From Kaiparowitsia implicata GSE-PSE-MK54-09C (GTDB taxonomy: Bacteria; Cyanobacteriota; Cyanobacteriia; Elainellales; Elainellaceae), in NCBI GenBank assembly GCA_019359435.1, contig JAHHHI010000062.1, forward strand, positions 62,001 to 126,000: DNA of 64,000 bases, read 5' to 3'. Position numbers and translations under genes: made by a program. The notes beneath the pieces were generated by a model that was given only the letters and a program-made list of their open reading frames with translations, did not search any database and was not told the origin of the DNA. Of the stretch, positions 9,217-18,173 are shown piece after piece (the stretch's first letter is position 1; every line of letters starts with the position of its first letter).

Positions 9217-9447
9217 GTTACGAAGAACACACAGGCGATCGCCCGACTTATGCAGAGTCGTTTGGGATTGAGCAATCGTTTGATGTTGAACAATACAAAG
9301 AGCCCCGCGACTGGATGCAGCGGCGGGGCGAAGAATTCTTCAGGGATTTTTCCCAAGCTGGGGGGGAACGCAAGGGGGCGATCGCCCCCCAACTGAGGAG
9401 ATTTCTGGCAAACGTCAGCACGGGCTTGGGGATTTGCCAAACTGACG

Positions 9448-9473
9448 TTCTAAAAAAGAATTCTAAAAAAGAA
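9448..9473. repeat. 13-bp exact tandem doublet
   Basis: TTCTAAAAAAGAA is repeated twice head to tail (9448-9460 and 9461-9473). Each unit has dyad ends TTCT/AGAA. It lies in the spacer between arsR and the efflux operon, upstream of the inferred promoter. Function unknown. Confidence 0.8.
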
Positions 9474-9566
9474 ATTCCCACGTCAAGCAGCAGTTCCCTT
9501 ATACAGGCAAACGGTTATTTGCCCAAGGTACAGTGTTCTTGGCGAGAAATCTCTGTATCCCTGTCC

Positions 9567-9908
9567 CTAATCTACACAAGGCCGTGCGGGTAGCAGCGTA
9601 CTAAACCGTCGAAAGTCTGAAAGATACTGCTCTAGCGTCACAAGCTGTGCCAGATTCAAGCTGTAATAAATCCATCGACCTGACTGCTGCGATCGCACCA
9701 AATCCGCATCCTTCAACGCTTTCAGATGAAACGACAGCTTAGACTGTGACACCTTTAGCACCTCGCACAAATCACAGACACAAAACTCCTGCTCGCGCAG
9801 CAGCAGTAAAATCTGAAGCCGCAGCGGATCAGATAATGCATGGAAACCATTGATGACATTTGCCGGAGGCGTCAAAGCAGATTTGTTGGAAGCAGAAGCC
9901 GGTTTCAT
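9567..9908 (-). CDS. arsR: arsenic-responsive repressor ArsR
   Basis: A winged-helix ArsR/SmtB repressor of about 113 residues. The DNA-recognition helix region is VSQSKLSFHLKALKDADLV, and the metalloid site ECxCDLC is present as Cys43, Cys45 and Cys48 (FCVCDLCEVL); As(III) binding there releases DNA in characterised members. An upstream GTG at 9959, 2 bp after pheS, would add 17 residues; the ATG at 9908 is preferred because family members start close to it, but the operator-like site overlaps this ATG and no Shine-Dalgarno is seen. It likely controls itself and the gap-arsJ-acr3 operon. Confidence 0.9.
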   Translation of the reverse strand: MKPASASNKSALTPPANVINGFHALSDPLRLQILLLLREQEFCVCDLCEVLKVSQSKLSFHLKALKDADLVRSQQSGRWIYYSLNLAQLVTLEQYLSDFRRFSTLLPARPCVD

Positions 9909-9926
9909 CAAGTTTTGTTGAAATGA
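9907..9926. promoter_or_regulatory. ArsR-type operator before arsR
   Basis: ATCAA-GTTTTG-TTGAA followed by ATGA matches the site in the efflux promoter at 17 of 20 positions, with ATCAA, the central TTT and TTGAAATGA shared. ATCAA-N6-TTGA(T/A) resembles the site I recall for the Synechocystis ArsR. It overlaps the preferred arsR start codon, which fits autorepression. Confidence 0.65.
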
Positions 9927-9961
9927 ATTGAATATGCTAGCGGATGAATCAAGCCCCACCC

Positions 9962-10969
9962 TTAAAACTGGTTTAGGAAGCGCAAATCACTGCCATACAG
10001 CCGCCGAATGTCATCAATTTGGTGCATCACCATAGCAATGCGCTCGATCCCCAACCCTGCCGCAAACCCAGTATAAACTTCTGGATCATAGCCCACCGCC
10101 TTCAGCACATTGGGGTCTACCATGCCGCAGCCCATCACCTCGAGCCAGCGACCCTTCCACCGCACATCTACCTCCGCAGAGGGCTCTGTAAACGGAAAGT
10201 AGCTTGGGCGAAAACGAATCTCAATATCCCCAAACATGGCTTCCAGAAACACTTTTAGGGTGCCGCGCAAGTCGTTGAAGGTTAGCCCTTCATCCACTGC
10301 GAGAATTTCTAACTGGTGGAATACGGCGGAGTGCGTGGCATCTACCGTGTCGCGACGATAGCAGCGACCGGGGATCGCGATGCGAATGGGTGGGTCGTTC
10401 TCTTCCATATACCGGATTTGCACGGAGGAGGTGTGGGTCCGCAGTAAGTTTCCATCTGGCAAGAACAACGTGTCCTGCATATCGCGGGCGGGGTGATCGG
10501 GCTGAAAGTTGAGCGCCCCAAAGTTGTAGTAGTCGGTTTCCATTTCTGGGCCAGTCGCTACGGTATAGCCCAGCCCTACAAAGATGTCGACCATCTGATC
10601 GATGGTGCTCGTGATTGGGTGCGCCCGGCCTTGAGGGCGAAAGACGCCTGGCATGGTTACGTCCAGGGTTTCTGCTGCCAGTTGGGCTTCAATGGCGGCA
10701 GCTTGCAAAGCCGTGCGCTGTTGGTCTAGCCCAGCCTGCACGGCCTCTTTGACCTCGTTGGCGATCGCTCCAATTCGAGGGCGATCGCTCGCATCCAGTC
10801 GACCCATCCCGCCTAACACCTGTGACAGGCTTCCTTTTTTTCCTAGATACTTAAGCCGCAGTTGTTCGAGTTCGTCAAGGCTGGTGACCTGGGCGATCGC
10901 CGCTTGGGCCTCTGCTTGAAGTGCAGTTAACTGAGTTTCGAGGTCATTCGGCTGCATCGTAGTACTCAT
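9962..10969 (-). CDS. pheS: phenylalanyl-tRNA synthetase alpha subunit
   Basis: Catalytic alpha subunit of the heterotetrameric Phe-tRNA synthetase, 335 residues, close to the usual length. An N-terminal coiled-coil part (about 1-90: [29 protein letters not shown]) precedes the class II core. Motif 2 is [17 protein letters not shown] and motif 3 is [11 protein letters not shown] near the C-terminus. The start MSTTMQPND has no competitor. pheT is not adjacent, which is common in cyanobacteria. Its end lies within 60 bp of the arsR start. Confidence 0.97.
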   Translation of the reverse strand: MSTTMQPNDLETQLTALQAEAQAAIAQVTSLDELEQLRLKYLGKKGSLSQVLGGMGRLDASDRPRIGAIANEVKEAVQAGLDQQRTALQAAAIEAQLAAETLDVTMPGVFRPQGRAHPITSTIDQMVDIFVGLGYTVATGPEMETDYYNFGALNFQPDHPARDMQDTLFLPDGNLLRTHTSSVQIRYMEENDPPIRIAIPGRCYRRDTVDATHSAVFHQLEILAVDEGLTFNDLRGTLKVFLEAMFGDIEIRFRPSYFPFTEPSAEVDVRWKGRWLEVMGCGMVDPNVLKAVGYDPEVYTGFAAGLGIERIAMVMHQIDDIRRLYGSDLRFLNQF

Positions 10970-11548
10970 AGCGATCTTTACAAATGTTGCTTGCGGGTGC
11001 CTGATAGGCGCGGGTCGATTGCGAAGTCGGTAGCCGTAACTAAGCTGTAACTAAACAGTCTTCATTAACAGTCTTCATTAAAACCCGGAGAAGCACTCCA
11101 GTGGGATTGGCTACCCGGATTTTATAATTGGTTTGCATTAAGATCGCAAACTGACTAAGCAATTTAGATGGGCTATGTAAATAACCAACCCTAAATTTTT
11201 CTAGGTTTCTATGGATCATGCGTAAATTCCATAGCTTCAACAGCTTGAAACTACCTCACCGATTTCAAATCGATTGAGACCTCAACGTCGGCCACCAGAT
11301 ATCGCAGTTTAGAGAACACCGCTCCCTCTCTAGTTTACGAGGTGAACTCTCTCTCCGAGTCTTAGCAACGCCTCAGCTTAAGCCTCTCACGTCCATCTCG
11401 CAAGCGATACTCCGCGCTGGGCTAGGGCGTTTCGCGTTTTGCCTAATTACTTCCCTATCCATTCATATAATTAGAGCTTCTGCTGAGCAAAGTAGTTGCT
11501 ATACAGTGTGAGGGGCGTTTGCCCTGACCCTATCTCACACACCTTCCT
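10970..11548. other. gene-free spacer between pheS and surE
   Basis: Nearly 580 bp between divergent genes with no credible coding region. The only clear structure is an exact 13-bp tandem doublet of AACAGTCTTCATT at 11054-11079. A 66-codon minus-strand frame here (11040-11240) lacks any family likeness. The part before 11549 should hold the surE promoter, but no convincing hexamers stand out. Confidence 0.6.
11054..11079. repeat. 13-bp exact tandem doublet
   Basis: AACAGTCTTCATT occurs twice head to tail (11054-11066, 11067-11079) in the pheS-surE spacer. It is one of several doublets of 13-14 bp in gene-free parts of this window. Confidence 0.8.
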
Positions 11549-12388
11549 ATGAAACTTCTAATCAGCAATGACGACGGCATTTTTTCTCAGGGCGTGCGAA
11601 CCCTCGCCAACACCTTAGCCACGGCTGGACACACAATCACCGTAGTCTGCCCCGACCGAGAGCGCTCTGCAACTGGTCACGGCCTCACCCTTCACAAACC
11701 CATTCGCGCTGACCAAGTAAAGGGCGTGTTTGACCCCAGCATTGAGGCTTGGGCCTGCTCTGGGACGCCATCCGACTGCGTGAAGCTAGCGCTGGGTGCA
11801 TTGATGCCGTCCCCACCGGATGTTGTAGTGTCGGGGATCAACCACGGCTCTAACTTAGGAACCGATGTGCTGTACTCAGGCACGGTTTCTGCGGCGATGG
11901 AGGGCACAATTGAAGGTTTGCCAGGAATTGCCTTGAGTTTGGCTAGCTTCTCCTATCAAGAATTTCAGCCAGCTGCAAATTTTGCGCGATCGCTCCTCGA
12001 CCGGCTAAAACATCAGCCTTTGCCTTCTCCAACCCTGCTCAATATCAACATTCCTCCCGTACCAGAAGAGGCGATCGCCGGTGTGATGATCACTCGTCAG
12101 GGCCTCCGCCGCTACTTTGACATGTTTGAGAAACGTGTCGATCCCCGTGGAAAAACCTACTACTGGCTAGCGGGCGAAATCATGGAGGATGTGCCTCAAC
12201 CCCCCTTAGAGTTTGTTGGCACCTCCCAAAACCAGCTCCAAGCTGATGACCTAGCCTGGATCAGTACCGCAGAAACCGATGTCAATGCCATCCGCCGCAA
12301 CTACATCACGGTGACGCCCTTGCAATATAACCTCACCTGCGCTTCTGGCATGATCACGCTAAAAGCCCTAAACCTTAATCTAGACTAG
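11549..12388 (+). CDS. surE: 5'/3'-nucleotidase SurE
   Basis: Metal-dependent nucleoside monophosphate phosphatase of 279 residues; family members remove phosphate from 5'- and 3'-nucleotides and short polyphosphates. The N-terminus LLISNDDG supplies metal ligands Asp8 and Asp9, with Ser40 (RERSATGHG) and Asn98 (VSGINHGSN) completing the site. The protein is somewhat longer than E. coli SurE at the C-terminus. It stands alone ahead of the ribosomal block, with 374 bp to rplC. Confidence 0.96.
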   Translation: MKLLISNDDGIFSQGVRTLANTLATAGHTITVVCPDRERSATGHGLTLHKPIRADQVKGVFDPSIEAWACSGTPSDCVKLALGALMPSPPDVVVSGINHGSNLGTDVLYSGTVSAAMEGTIEGLPGIALSLASFSYQEFQPAANFARSLLDRLKHQPLPSPTLLNINIPPVPEEAIAGVMITRQGLRRYFDMFEKRVDPRGKTYYWLAGEIMEDVPQPPLEFVGTSQNQLQADDLAWISTAETDVNAIRRNYITVTPLQYNLTCASGMITLKALNLNLD

Positions 12389-12762
12389 AATTCAGCCAAA
12401 CCATCGGCACTACAGTTAGACAATAGAGAATGAATAAGTAGACAATTCCATATTTATTCACTACAATACTAAATTGTCGCCAATAGTGATTCGGGGGCCT
12501 GAAAAGTCCTCTGTTTTTGAGTGGATCACGAATAGGATACTGGACGAACGGTTGTCTAAGTCCTGGCGTATGCAGGCTAGCGTTGCATTGATTAATGCAT
12601 CCATACCATTGCCTGCCGCAAGCTTACAGAGATTTTGGTCATCCGCTTGAGGGCGGTGGCGCTGAGTCAATACTGTAAACAGAACTCATTAGGTATCACT
12701 GTGTTTACCAATACGGTAAGGCAGTGCCTTTTGCAGTGCGTAAACTGAGGGAGACTGTGATC
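12389..12762. other. leader region of the ribosomal protein block
   Basis: No gene is seen. The stretch holds two overlapping inverted repeats, TGAATAA/TTATTCA (12431-12460) and GACAATT/AATTGTC (12441-12478), in an AT-rich context that could include the promoter of the rplC-led operon. In several cyanobacteria rpsJ lies in the str cluster instead, so rplC being first is not surprising. Confidence 0.5.
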
Positions 12763-13404
12763 GTGTCAGTTGGAATTCTTGGCACTAAGCTGGGCATGAC
12801 CCAGATCTTTGATGAAGAGGGGCGATCGATCCCCGTAACGGTCGTGCAGGCTGGGCCGTGCACGGTCACTCAGATCAAGACCGCCGAAACCGATGGCTAC
12901 AACTCTATCCAGATTGGCTACAAAGAAGTGGCTCAAAAAGCCCTGAACAAGCCAGAACTGGGACATCTTGCCAAATCGGAGGCGTCGCCACTGCGCCACC
13001 TTCGGGAATATCGGCTGAAGTCAACTGTAGACTTTCAGCTGGGGCAGCAGATTGGTGTCGACATCTTCGAACCTGACCAATTGGTAGATGTAACAGGCAC
13101 CAGCATTGGGCGTGGTTTTGCAGGTTACCAAAAGCGTCACAACTTTAAGCGTGGGCCAATGTCGCATGGTTCGAAAAACCATCGCCAACCTGGTTCAACC
13201 GGTGCAGGTACTACACCTGGCCGTGTTTATCCCGGTAAGCGCATGGCAGGTCGCCTAGGGGGCAGCCGCGTCACAATCCGCAAACTTAGAGTAGTCAAGA
13301 TAGATAGCGAGCGCAATCTATTGTTGATTGGGGGCGCAATTCCGGGTAAGCCAGGTTCACTGATCAATGTATCCCCCGCCAATTTGGTTGGGCGATCGAA
13401 ATAG
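12763..13404 (+). CDS. rplC: 50S ribosomal protein L3
   Basis: L3, 213 residues, an early assembly protein of the large subunit near the peptidyl transferase centre. The N-terminal [13 protein letters not shown] and the internal loop [14 protein letters not shown] are diagnostic. The GTG at 12763 is chosen because it is preceded by AGGGAG and gives the standard cyanobacterial N-terminus; a frame opening at 12724 is longer by 13 unlikely residues. It is the first gene of the S10-type cluster here. Confidence 0.97.
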   Translation: MSVGILGTKLGMTQIFDEEGRSIPVTVVQAGPCTVTQIKTAETDGYNSIQIGYKEVAQKALNKPELGHLAKSEASPLRHLREYRLKSTVDFQLGQQIGVDIFEPDQLVDVTGTSIGRGFAGYQKRHNFKRGPMSHGSKNHRQPGSTGAGTTPGRVYPGKRMAGRLGGSRVTIRKLRVVKIDSERNLLLIGGAIPGKPGSLINVSPANLVGRSK

Positions 13405-13543
13405 CCGAGATAGATTGCATTGAGTTCAGCAATGCACGTTCACATGAGAGTGTGATATGTCGGCCTGATAGATAGTTTGTATGTTGTGTCAGTAGAAATG
13501 GCTTGGTGGATACCTCCCGGCAGCCGTTAGAAGGACGAATCCA

Positions 13544-14176
13544 ATGGTTGAATGTGTAGTTAAAAATTGGCAAGGCGAAGAAGCCGGCACGGCATCTCTT
13601 GAGCTGCGCGCAGCCACAGATGGCAGTGCAGCCCATGTCGTCCACAGGGCGTTAGTCCGGCAGATGAACAATGCTCGCCAGGGCAATGCATCTGCTAAGA
13701 CTCGGGCTGAGGTGCGCGGGGGTGGACGAAAGCCTTGGCGGCAAAAGGGAACGGGGCGAGCCCGTGCAGGTTCCATCCGGTCTCCCCTATGGCGTGGCGG
13801 CGGTGTAATCTTTGGGCCAAAGCCCAGAGATTACTCGGTTAAGATGAACCGAAAAGAGCGTCAGCTTGCTCTGAAAACTGCGCTTCATGGTCGTGCCGAA
13901 AGCCTGATCGTAGTTGAAGACTTTGCCGATCAGCTCGATCGTCCAAAGACGAAGGAAGTGGTGTCGGCGCTGAGTCGCTGGGGTGTGGGGGAAAACGAAA
14001 CGGCCCTCTTGATTACCGCTGAGCGCAATGAGACGGTTTATTTGTCAGTGCGGAATATCAGCCGCATTAAGCTAATTTCTGCGAACAATCTGAATGTGTT
14101 CGATCTATTAGCCGCAGACAAAATCGTAGCGACTGCGTCAGCTATTGCACGAATTCAGGAGGTGTATGGTGGCTAA
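13544..14176 (+). CDS. rplD: 50S ribosomal protein L4
   Basis: L4, 210 residues, lining the peptide exit tunnel. The extended loop is recognisable as [19 protein letters not shown] followed by [17 protein letters not shown] Shine-Dalgarno AAGGA lies about 10 nt before the ATG. There is a 139-bp spacer after rplC, long for this operon. The end overlaps the start of rplW by about 10 bp, pointing to coupled translation. Confidence 0.97.
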   Translation: MVECVVKNWQGEEAGTASLELRAATDGSAAHVVHRALVRQMNNARQGNASAKTRAEVRGGGRKPWRQKGTGRARAGSIRSPLWRGGGVIFGPKPRDYSVKMNRKERQLALKTALHGRAESLIVVEDFADQLDRPKTKEVVSALSRWGVGENETALLITAERNETVYLSVRNISRIKLISANNLNVFDLLAADKIVATASAIARIQEVYGG

Positions 14177-14471
14177 GTTTGATACTCGCAATCTGGCTGA
14201 TTTGGTGCGTCGCCCGCTAGTGACTGAGAAGGCGACTCGTCTACTCGAAGATAACCAGTATGTGTTTGAGGTTGCGCCCAAGGCCACAAAACCTCAAATT
14301 AAGGACGCAATTGAAGCACTGTTTGATGTCAAAGTCGTCAGCGTGAATACCAGCAACCCACCCAAGAAGCAGCGCCGAGTCGGGCGGTTTGCTGGATTTA
14401 GACCCCAATATAAGCGGGCTGTGGTGAAGTTGGCACAGGGCGATTCGATTGTTCTGTTTCCAGAAGTCTAG
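14166..14471 (+). CDS. rplW: 50S ribosomal protein L23
   Basis: L23, about 101 residues, at the tunnel exit where trigger factor and SRP dock. [22 protein letters not shown] is the family opening, though only its core [11 protein letters not shown] is needed for the call. AGGAGG at 14157-14162 is 3 nt from ATG 14166 and 6 nt from an in-frame GTG at 14169, so the GTG may be the real start one codon later. The gene overlaps rplD. Confidence 0.95.
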   Translation: MVAKFDTRNLADLVRRPLVTEKATRLLEDNQYVFEVAPKATKPQIKDAIEALFDVKVVSVNTSNPPKKQRRVGRFAGFRPQYKRAVVKLAQGDSIVLFPEV

Positions 14472-14591
14472 ATTAGGGGCTTCGCTAGCCCTGTGGTCTA
14501 GCATGCCAAGGGCTTTGATTGATTGGTGTGGATTGTTTAGTGAGTGGTTCGGGTGGCGATCGCCACATAAGTCGAAACAGCGAGTAAAGAC

Positions 14592-15455
14592 ATGGGCATT
14601 CGAAATTACCGACCGTATACGCCAGGGACGCGCGAGCGCTCTGTCTCAGACTTTTCAGAAATCACCAAGAGTGAACCAGAGAAGTCTCTGACTACGTCAG
14701 TGCATCGACACAAAGGGCGCAACAATCGAGGCGTCATTACCTGTCGCCATCGCGGAGGCGGGCATAAGCGCCTGTATCGGATTATTGATTTTCGCCGTGA
14801 CAAGCATGGCATTCCGGCCAAAGTGGCGTCTGTTGAGTACGATCCCAACCGTAATGCCCGCATTTCTCTTCTGTACTACGAAGACGGTGAGAAGAGATAC
14901 ATTCTGCATCCTGGCGGATTAGCGGTTGGAACCATTATCATTTCTGGCCCAGAAGCGCCGTTTGAAGTCGGCAATGCACTGCCGCTGGGCAACATGCCGC
15001 TAGGTACTACAGTTCACAATGTAGAGCTTGTAGCTGGCAAAGGTGGCCAGATTGTTCGTGCTGCCGGAACATCCGCGCAGATTGTAGCGAAAGACGGTAA
15101 CTACGTGACGTTGCGGTTGCCCTCTACAGAAATGCGGATGGTACGGCGGGAATGCTACGCCACCATCGGTGAAGTTGGCAACGCGGATGTGCGAAATACT
15201 AGCTTGGGCAAGGCCGGACGAAAGCGCTGGAAAGGCCGGCGGCCTGAAGTCCGCGGTAGTGTAATGAACCCGGTGGATCACCCGCATGGGGGGGGAGAAG
15301 GGCGCGCTCCGATTGGACGCTCTGGCCCAGTCACACCTTGGGGTAAACCAACTCTAGGTGCAAAAACCCGGAAGAAGAAAAAGCCCAGCAATTCCCTGAT
15401 TGTGCGCCGTCGTCGTCGGACATCGAAGCGAAGTCGGGGTGGACGGGAGTCCTAA
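14592..15455 (+). CDS. rplB: 50S ribosomal protein L2
   Basis: L2, 287 residues, one of the most conserved proteins of the large subunit, needed for subunit association and peptidyl transfer. [18 protein letters not shown] near residue 220 carries the conserved histidine. The tail is very basic ([18 protein letters not shown]), as usual. The spacer before it is 120 bp and no strong ribosome site is seen before the ATG. Confidence 0.98.
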   Translation: MGIRNYRPYTPGTRERSVSDFSEITKSEPEKSLTTSVHRHKGRNNRGVITCRHRGGGHKRLYRIIDFRRDKHGIPAKVASVEYDPNRNARISLLYYEDGEKRYILHPGGLAVGTIIISGPEAPFEVGNALPLGNMPLGTTVHNVELVAGKGGQIVRAAGTSAQIVAKDGNYVTLRLPSTEMRMVRRECYATIGEVGNADVRNTSLGKAGRKRWKGRRPEVRGSVMNPVDHPHGGGEGRAPIGRSGPVTPWGKPTLGAKTRKKKKPSNSLIVRRRRRTSKRSRGGRES

Positions 15456-15468
15456 GGGCCTATGCCCA

Positions 15469-15502
15469 GGAATGGAGAGGGGCGATCGCTCCTATCCATT
15501 CC
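15469..15502 (+). promoter_or_regulatory. intercistronic hairpin between rplB and rpsS
   Basis: GGAATGGA (15469-15476) pairs with TCCATTCC (15495-15502), and the enclosed bases contain a HIP1 octamer with further pairing (GGGGCGATCGCTCC). It forms a strong stem just after the rplB stop but lacks a T tract. It could be an RNA processing or partial attenuation site, or only a HIP1-rich spacer. Confidence 0.5.
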
Positions 15503-15607
15503 CTAGAACAACTGCCGTTAGCTGCCTGTTAGCTTCATTGGTGTTTGTCATTACACCGCTATAGCTTGTGACGTTACTAGAACTGAGTGATTTAGGGTAA
15601 ATCCATC

Positions 15608-15886
15608 ATGTCGCGCTCTCTCAAAAAAGGCCCATTTGTCGCGGATCATCTCCTTAAAAAGATCGAGGTGTTGAACGACAAAAACGAAAAGCAAGTGATC
15701 AAAACTTGGTCACGCGCATCCACCATTCTGCCGGAAATGATTGGACACACGATCGCGGTACATAACGGTCGGCAGCATGTCCCCGTCTATGTAACAGAAC
15801 AGATGGTAGGGCACAAGCTGGGAGAATTTGCACCCACTCGCACCTTCCGCGGACATGCCAAGAGTGACAAGAAGGCTCGTCGATAG
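15608..15886 (+). CDS. rpsS: 30S ribosomal protein S19
   Basis: S19, 92 residues, in the small-subunit head next to S13. The start [18 protein letters not shown] and the core [19 protein letters not shown] are standard, as is the tail with [10 protein letters not shown]. It is separated from rplB by a 152-bp spacer holding a hairpin, and from rplV by 84 bp with another. Confidence 0.98.
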   Translation: MSRSLKKGPFVADHLLKKIEVLNDKNEKQVIKTWSRASTILPEMIGHTIAVHNGRQHVPVYVTEQMVGHKLGEFAPTRTFRGHAKSDKKARR

Positions 15887-15892
15887 GAATTT

Positions 15893-15953
15893 TTAGCGCT
15901 TAGCGTTGGCGTTTTGTCACCTGCTAAGGCTAAGCACAGATGCTAAGCGCCAA
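15893..15953 (+). promoter_or_regulatory. intercistronic stem-loop before rplV
   Basis: TTAGCGCTTAGC (15893-15904) pairs with GCTAAGCGCCAA (15942-15953) at 11 of 12 positions; the loop contains a further GCTAAGGCTAAGC palindrome. The right arm ends immediately at the rplV Shine-Dalgarno AAAAGGAG. The position suggests an RNA element influencing rplV translation or transcript stability, but this is inference. Confidence 0.5.
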
Positions 15954-15970
15954 AAGGAGATGATTTAGAT

Positions 15971-16333
15971 ATGGCCATTACTACAGCTGGAGAAGTAAAA
16001 GCAGTCGCGAAATACATCCGCATGTCGCCTTTCAAAGTGCGCCGCGTGCTGGATCAAATTCGGGGACGTTCTTACCGAGAAGCGCTGATTATTCTTGAAT
16101 TTATGCCCTATCGCGCCTGTGAGCCAGTGCTGAAGGTGCTGCGATCTGCGGTAGCAAATGCTGAACACAATGAAGGCCTCACGCCTGCTGATTTGATTGT
16201 GTCGCAAGCATTTGCGGATCAGGGTCCAGTGCTTAAGCGCTTTCGACCCAGAGCTCAGGGGCGAGCCTACCAAATTCGCAAGCCAACCTGCCACATCACC
16301 ATTACTGTCGCACCTGGCAAGATTGAAGATTAG
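15971..16333 (+). CDS. rplV: 50S ribosomal protein L22
   Basis: L22, 120 residues, contacting all 23S rRNA domains and the exit tunnel. The helix start [19 protein letters not shown] and the tunnel hairpin [18 protein letters not shown] are diagnostic. AAGGAG about 10 nt upstream supports the ATG. The preceding stem-loop abuts this ribosome site. Confidence 0.98.
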   Translation: MAITTAGEVKAVAKYIRMSPFKVRRVLDQIRGRSYREALIILEFMPYRACEPVLKVLRSAVANAEHNEGLTPADLIVSQAFADQGPVLKRFRPRAQGRAYQIRKPTCHITITVAPGKIED

Positions 16334-16443
16334 CGATCGCTTTGATTGCATTCCTTCGCCTTGAGCGGCGCAGTTTGGGACTAGCTGGGTTTAATTGATT
16401 CGTTTTAAGTGAACATTTCGTCGCCTTCACTAGAGGACACATC

Positions 16444-17193
16444 GTGGGACAGAAAGTACATCCAATTGGATTTCGACTTGGCGTGACGCAGGAGCATCGC
16501 TCTCGCTGGTACGCTGAATCTGAAAATTACTCTGATTTGCTTCAGGAAGACCATAAAATTCGTGAGTTCTTCTTGCGCAATCCACTAAAGCTAAAGAGCC
16601 TGGAAAATCCTAGTATTTCGCAGATTCGAATTGAGCGTAAAGCCGATCAGGTTGACCTTGAAGTGTTCACAGCACGTCCGGGTGTGGTCGTAGGGCGCGG
16701 TGGTGAAGGCATTGAGAAACTGCGCGAAGGGCTGCAGAAGGTGCTGAAAGCGGGCGATCGCCAGATTCGAATCAACGTTCGTGAAGTAGAGCGGGTTGAC
16801 GCTGATGCGGCTCTGATCGCTGAATACATTCAGCAACAGCTCGAGCGTCGGGTTTCGTTTCGTCGAGTGGTTCGCCAAGCCATTCAACGGGCACAGCGAG
16901 CTGGCGTTCAGGGTATCAAAATTCAGGTCAGTGGTCGTCTAAACGGCGCAGAAATCGCGCGGACAGAATATACCCGCGAAGGTAAAGTGCCTCTACATAC
17001 CCTGCGAGCAGACATCGACTACAGCTATGTCACCGCTCAAACCATTTATGGCATTTTGGGTATCAAGGTTTGGATCTTTAAAGGGGAGATTATCCCTGGT
17101 CAAGAAGAGATAGTTCAGCCCCCAGCGAATAACCAGCCGCGTCGTCGCCCATCCCGCCGTCGTCAGTTCGAAGATCGCTCCAACGAGAGTTGA
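16444..17193 (+). CDS. rpsC: 30S ribosomal protein S3
   Basis: S3, 249 residues, at the mRNA entry site. It starts at GTG ([15 protein letters not shown]). A type II KH domain follows, with [19 protein letters not shown] at about 76-95, then the C-terminal domain ([19 protein letters not shown]). The end is a basic, low-complexity tail ([14 protein letters not shown]), longer than in E. coli. Confidence 0.98.
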   Translation: MGQKVHPIGFRLGVTQEHRSRWYAESENYSDLLQEDHKIREFFLRNPLKLKSLENPSISQIRIERKADQVDLEVFTARPGVVVGRGGEGIEKLREGLQKVLKAGDRQIRINVREVERVDADAALIAEYIQQQLERRVSFRRVVRQAIQRAQRAGVQGIKIQVSGRLNGAEIARTEYTREGKVPLHTLRADIDYSYVTAQTIYGILGIKVWIFKGEIIPGQEEIVQPPANNQPRRRPSRRRQFEDRSNES

Positions 17194-17246
17194 GTGTTTG
17201 CGCCTACCCTGCCGCTATCCCAACCCTGAATCTAAGGTAATTGGTC

Positions 17247-17666
17247 ATGTTAAGTCCTAGAAGAACAAAATTTCGTAAGCAGCAGCGCGGCCGAATGAAA
17301 GGCGAAGCGTCACGCGGCAACAAAGTTGATTTTGGCGATTTCGCGTTGCAAGCGTTAGAGCCGTCCTGGATTACGTCACGCCAGATTGAAGCCAGCCGCC
17401 GTGCGATGAATCGATACATCCGACGGGGCGGTAAAATCTGGATTCGGATTTTCCCAGATAAACCCGTCACGATGCGTCCCGCAGAAACCCGTATGGGTTC
17501 GGGTAAGGGTAACCCTGAGTTCTGGGTTGCTGTTGTCAAGCCAGGGCGGGTTTTGTTTGAAATTGGTGGGGTGCCAGAGGCGACTGCGCGTGAAGCAATG
17601 CGATTGGCTTCCCACAAGCTGCCAATTAAAACTAAGTTCATTACACGTGAATCGGAGGAGTCCTAG
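17247..17666 (+). CDS. rplP: 50S ribosomal protein L16
   Basis: L16, 139 residues, near the A-site tRNA elbow. [19 protein letters not shown] and [18 protein letters not shown] are typical. ATG 17247 is used; the frame opens two codons earlier with TTG. It is followed 3 bp later by rpmC. Confidence 0.98.
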   Translation: MLSPRRTKFRKQQRGRMKGEASRGNKVDFGDFALQALEPSWITSRQIEASRRAMNRYIRRGGKIWIRIFPDKPVTMRPAETRMGSGKGNPEFWVAVVKPGRVLFEIGGVPEATAREAMRLASHKLPIKTKFITRESEES

Positions 17667-17669
17667 ATT

Positions 17670-17897
17670 ATGCCTCTTCCCAAAATGACTGAAATTCGGG
17701 AACTCAGCGACCAAGAGCTAAATGACCAGATCTTGGCTGCTAAAAAAGAACTATTTGAGCTGCGGTTTAAAAAAGCGACTCGTCAGCTTGATAAGCCTCA
17801 CCTATTCAAATCCACCCGTCATCGTTTGGCTCAATTGATGACTGTGGAGCGTGAGCGCCAGTTGACTACGTCTGAGCCAGTTGCAGAGAAGGAGTAA
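17670..17897 (+). CDS. rpmC: 50S ribosomal protein L29
   Basis: L29, 75 residues, a two-helix protein at the tunnel exit. REL-SDQELNDQILAAKKELFELRFKK followed by the KSTRHRLAQLMTVERER helix is recognisable in short pieces. It is tightly packed between rplP and rpsQ (3 and 6 bp), so coupled. The acidic tail after residue 65 is typical of cyanobacterial L29. Confidence 0.95.
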   Translation: MPLPKMTEIRELSDQELNDQILAAKKELFELRFKKATRQLDKPHLFKSTRHRLAQLMTVERERQLTTSEPVAEKE

Positions 17898-17903
17898 AGA
17901 TCA

Positions 17904-18155
17904 ATGGCCGTTAAAGAAAGGGTTGGTGTTGTCGTTAGCGACAAAATGCAAAAAACCGTAGTTGTGGCGGTTGAGAACCGTGTGACCCACCCCAAATATC
18001 GCAAGATTGTGGTGCGCACAAAGCGATACAAAGTGCATGATGAAGACGATCAGTGCAAAGTCGGCGATCGTGTCCGCATTCGTGAAACCCGGCCTCTCAG
18101 TCGCACCAAGCGCTGGTCAGTGGTCGATATTCTCGGCGAAAAAGTCGAGGCCTAG
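17904..18155 (+). CDS. rpsQ: 30S ribosomal protein S17
   Basis: S17, 83 residues, an OB-fold primary binder of 16S r[39 protein letters not shown] and [14 protein letters not shown] are the conserved blocks. It follows rpmC by 6 bp and precedes rplN by 18 bp, with GGAGAG before the latter. Confidence 0.98.
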   Translation: MAVKERVGVVVSDKMQKTVVVAVENRVTHPKYRKIVVRTKRYKVHDEDDQCKVGDRVRIRETRPLSRTKRWSVVDILGEKVEA

Positions 18156-18173
18156 CTCTGAAGGAGAGAGACC

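Larger units (their letters stand above)
9063..9566. other. gene-free ars spacer, rich in palindromes
   Basis: About 500 bp between arsR and the GAPDH gene with no convincing reading frame. It contains the efflux-operon promoter and operator (9189-9216), a GCCCCGC/GCGGGGC hairpin (9302-9329), the palindrome GAAGAATTCTTC (9330-9341), a 16-bp extended HIP1 palindrome (9374-9389), the inverted repeat AACGTCAG/CTGACGTT (9411-9449) and an exact 13-bp tandem doublet (9448-9473). Confidence 0.7.

Noticed and set aside
9302-9329. Intrinsic terminator for arsR
   Set aside because: The stem is real, but it is 240 bp from the arsR stop and lacks a proper T tract, so I list it only as part of the spacer.
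9374-9389. GGGGGCGATCGCCCCC as a special regulatory palindrome
   Set aside because: It is an extended HIP1 site, a repeat found throughout this window inside and outside genes.
9111-9593. 160-codon forward frame across the ars spacer
   Set aside because: It runs through promoter, palindromes and the doublet, has low-complexity residues (TSSSSSL), and opposes the ars genes.
11040-11240. 66-codon minus-strand reading frame between pheS and surE
   Set aside because: No family likeness or ribosome site, and its C-terminal part is encoded by the 13-bp doublet; it looks like chance.
12461-12670. 69-codon minus-strand frame before rplC
   Set aside because: Opposite to the operon, overlaps the inverted repeats of the leader, and has no recognisable features.
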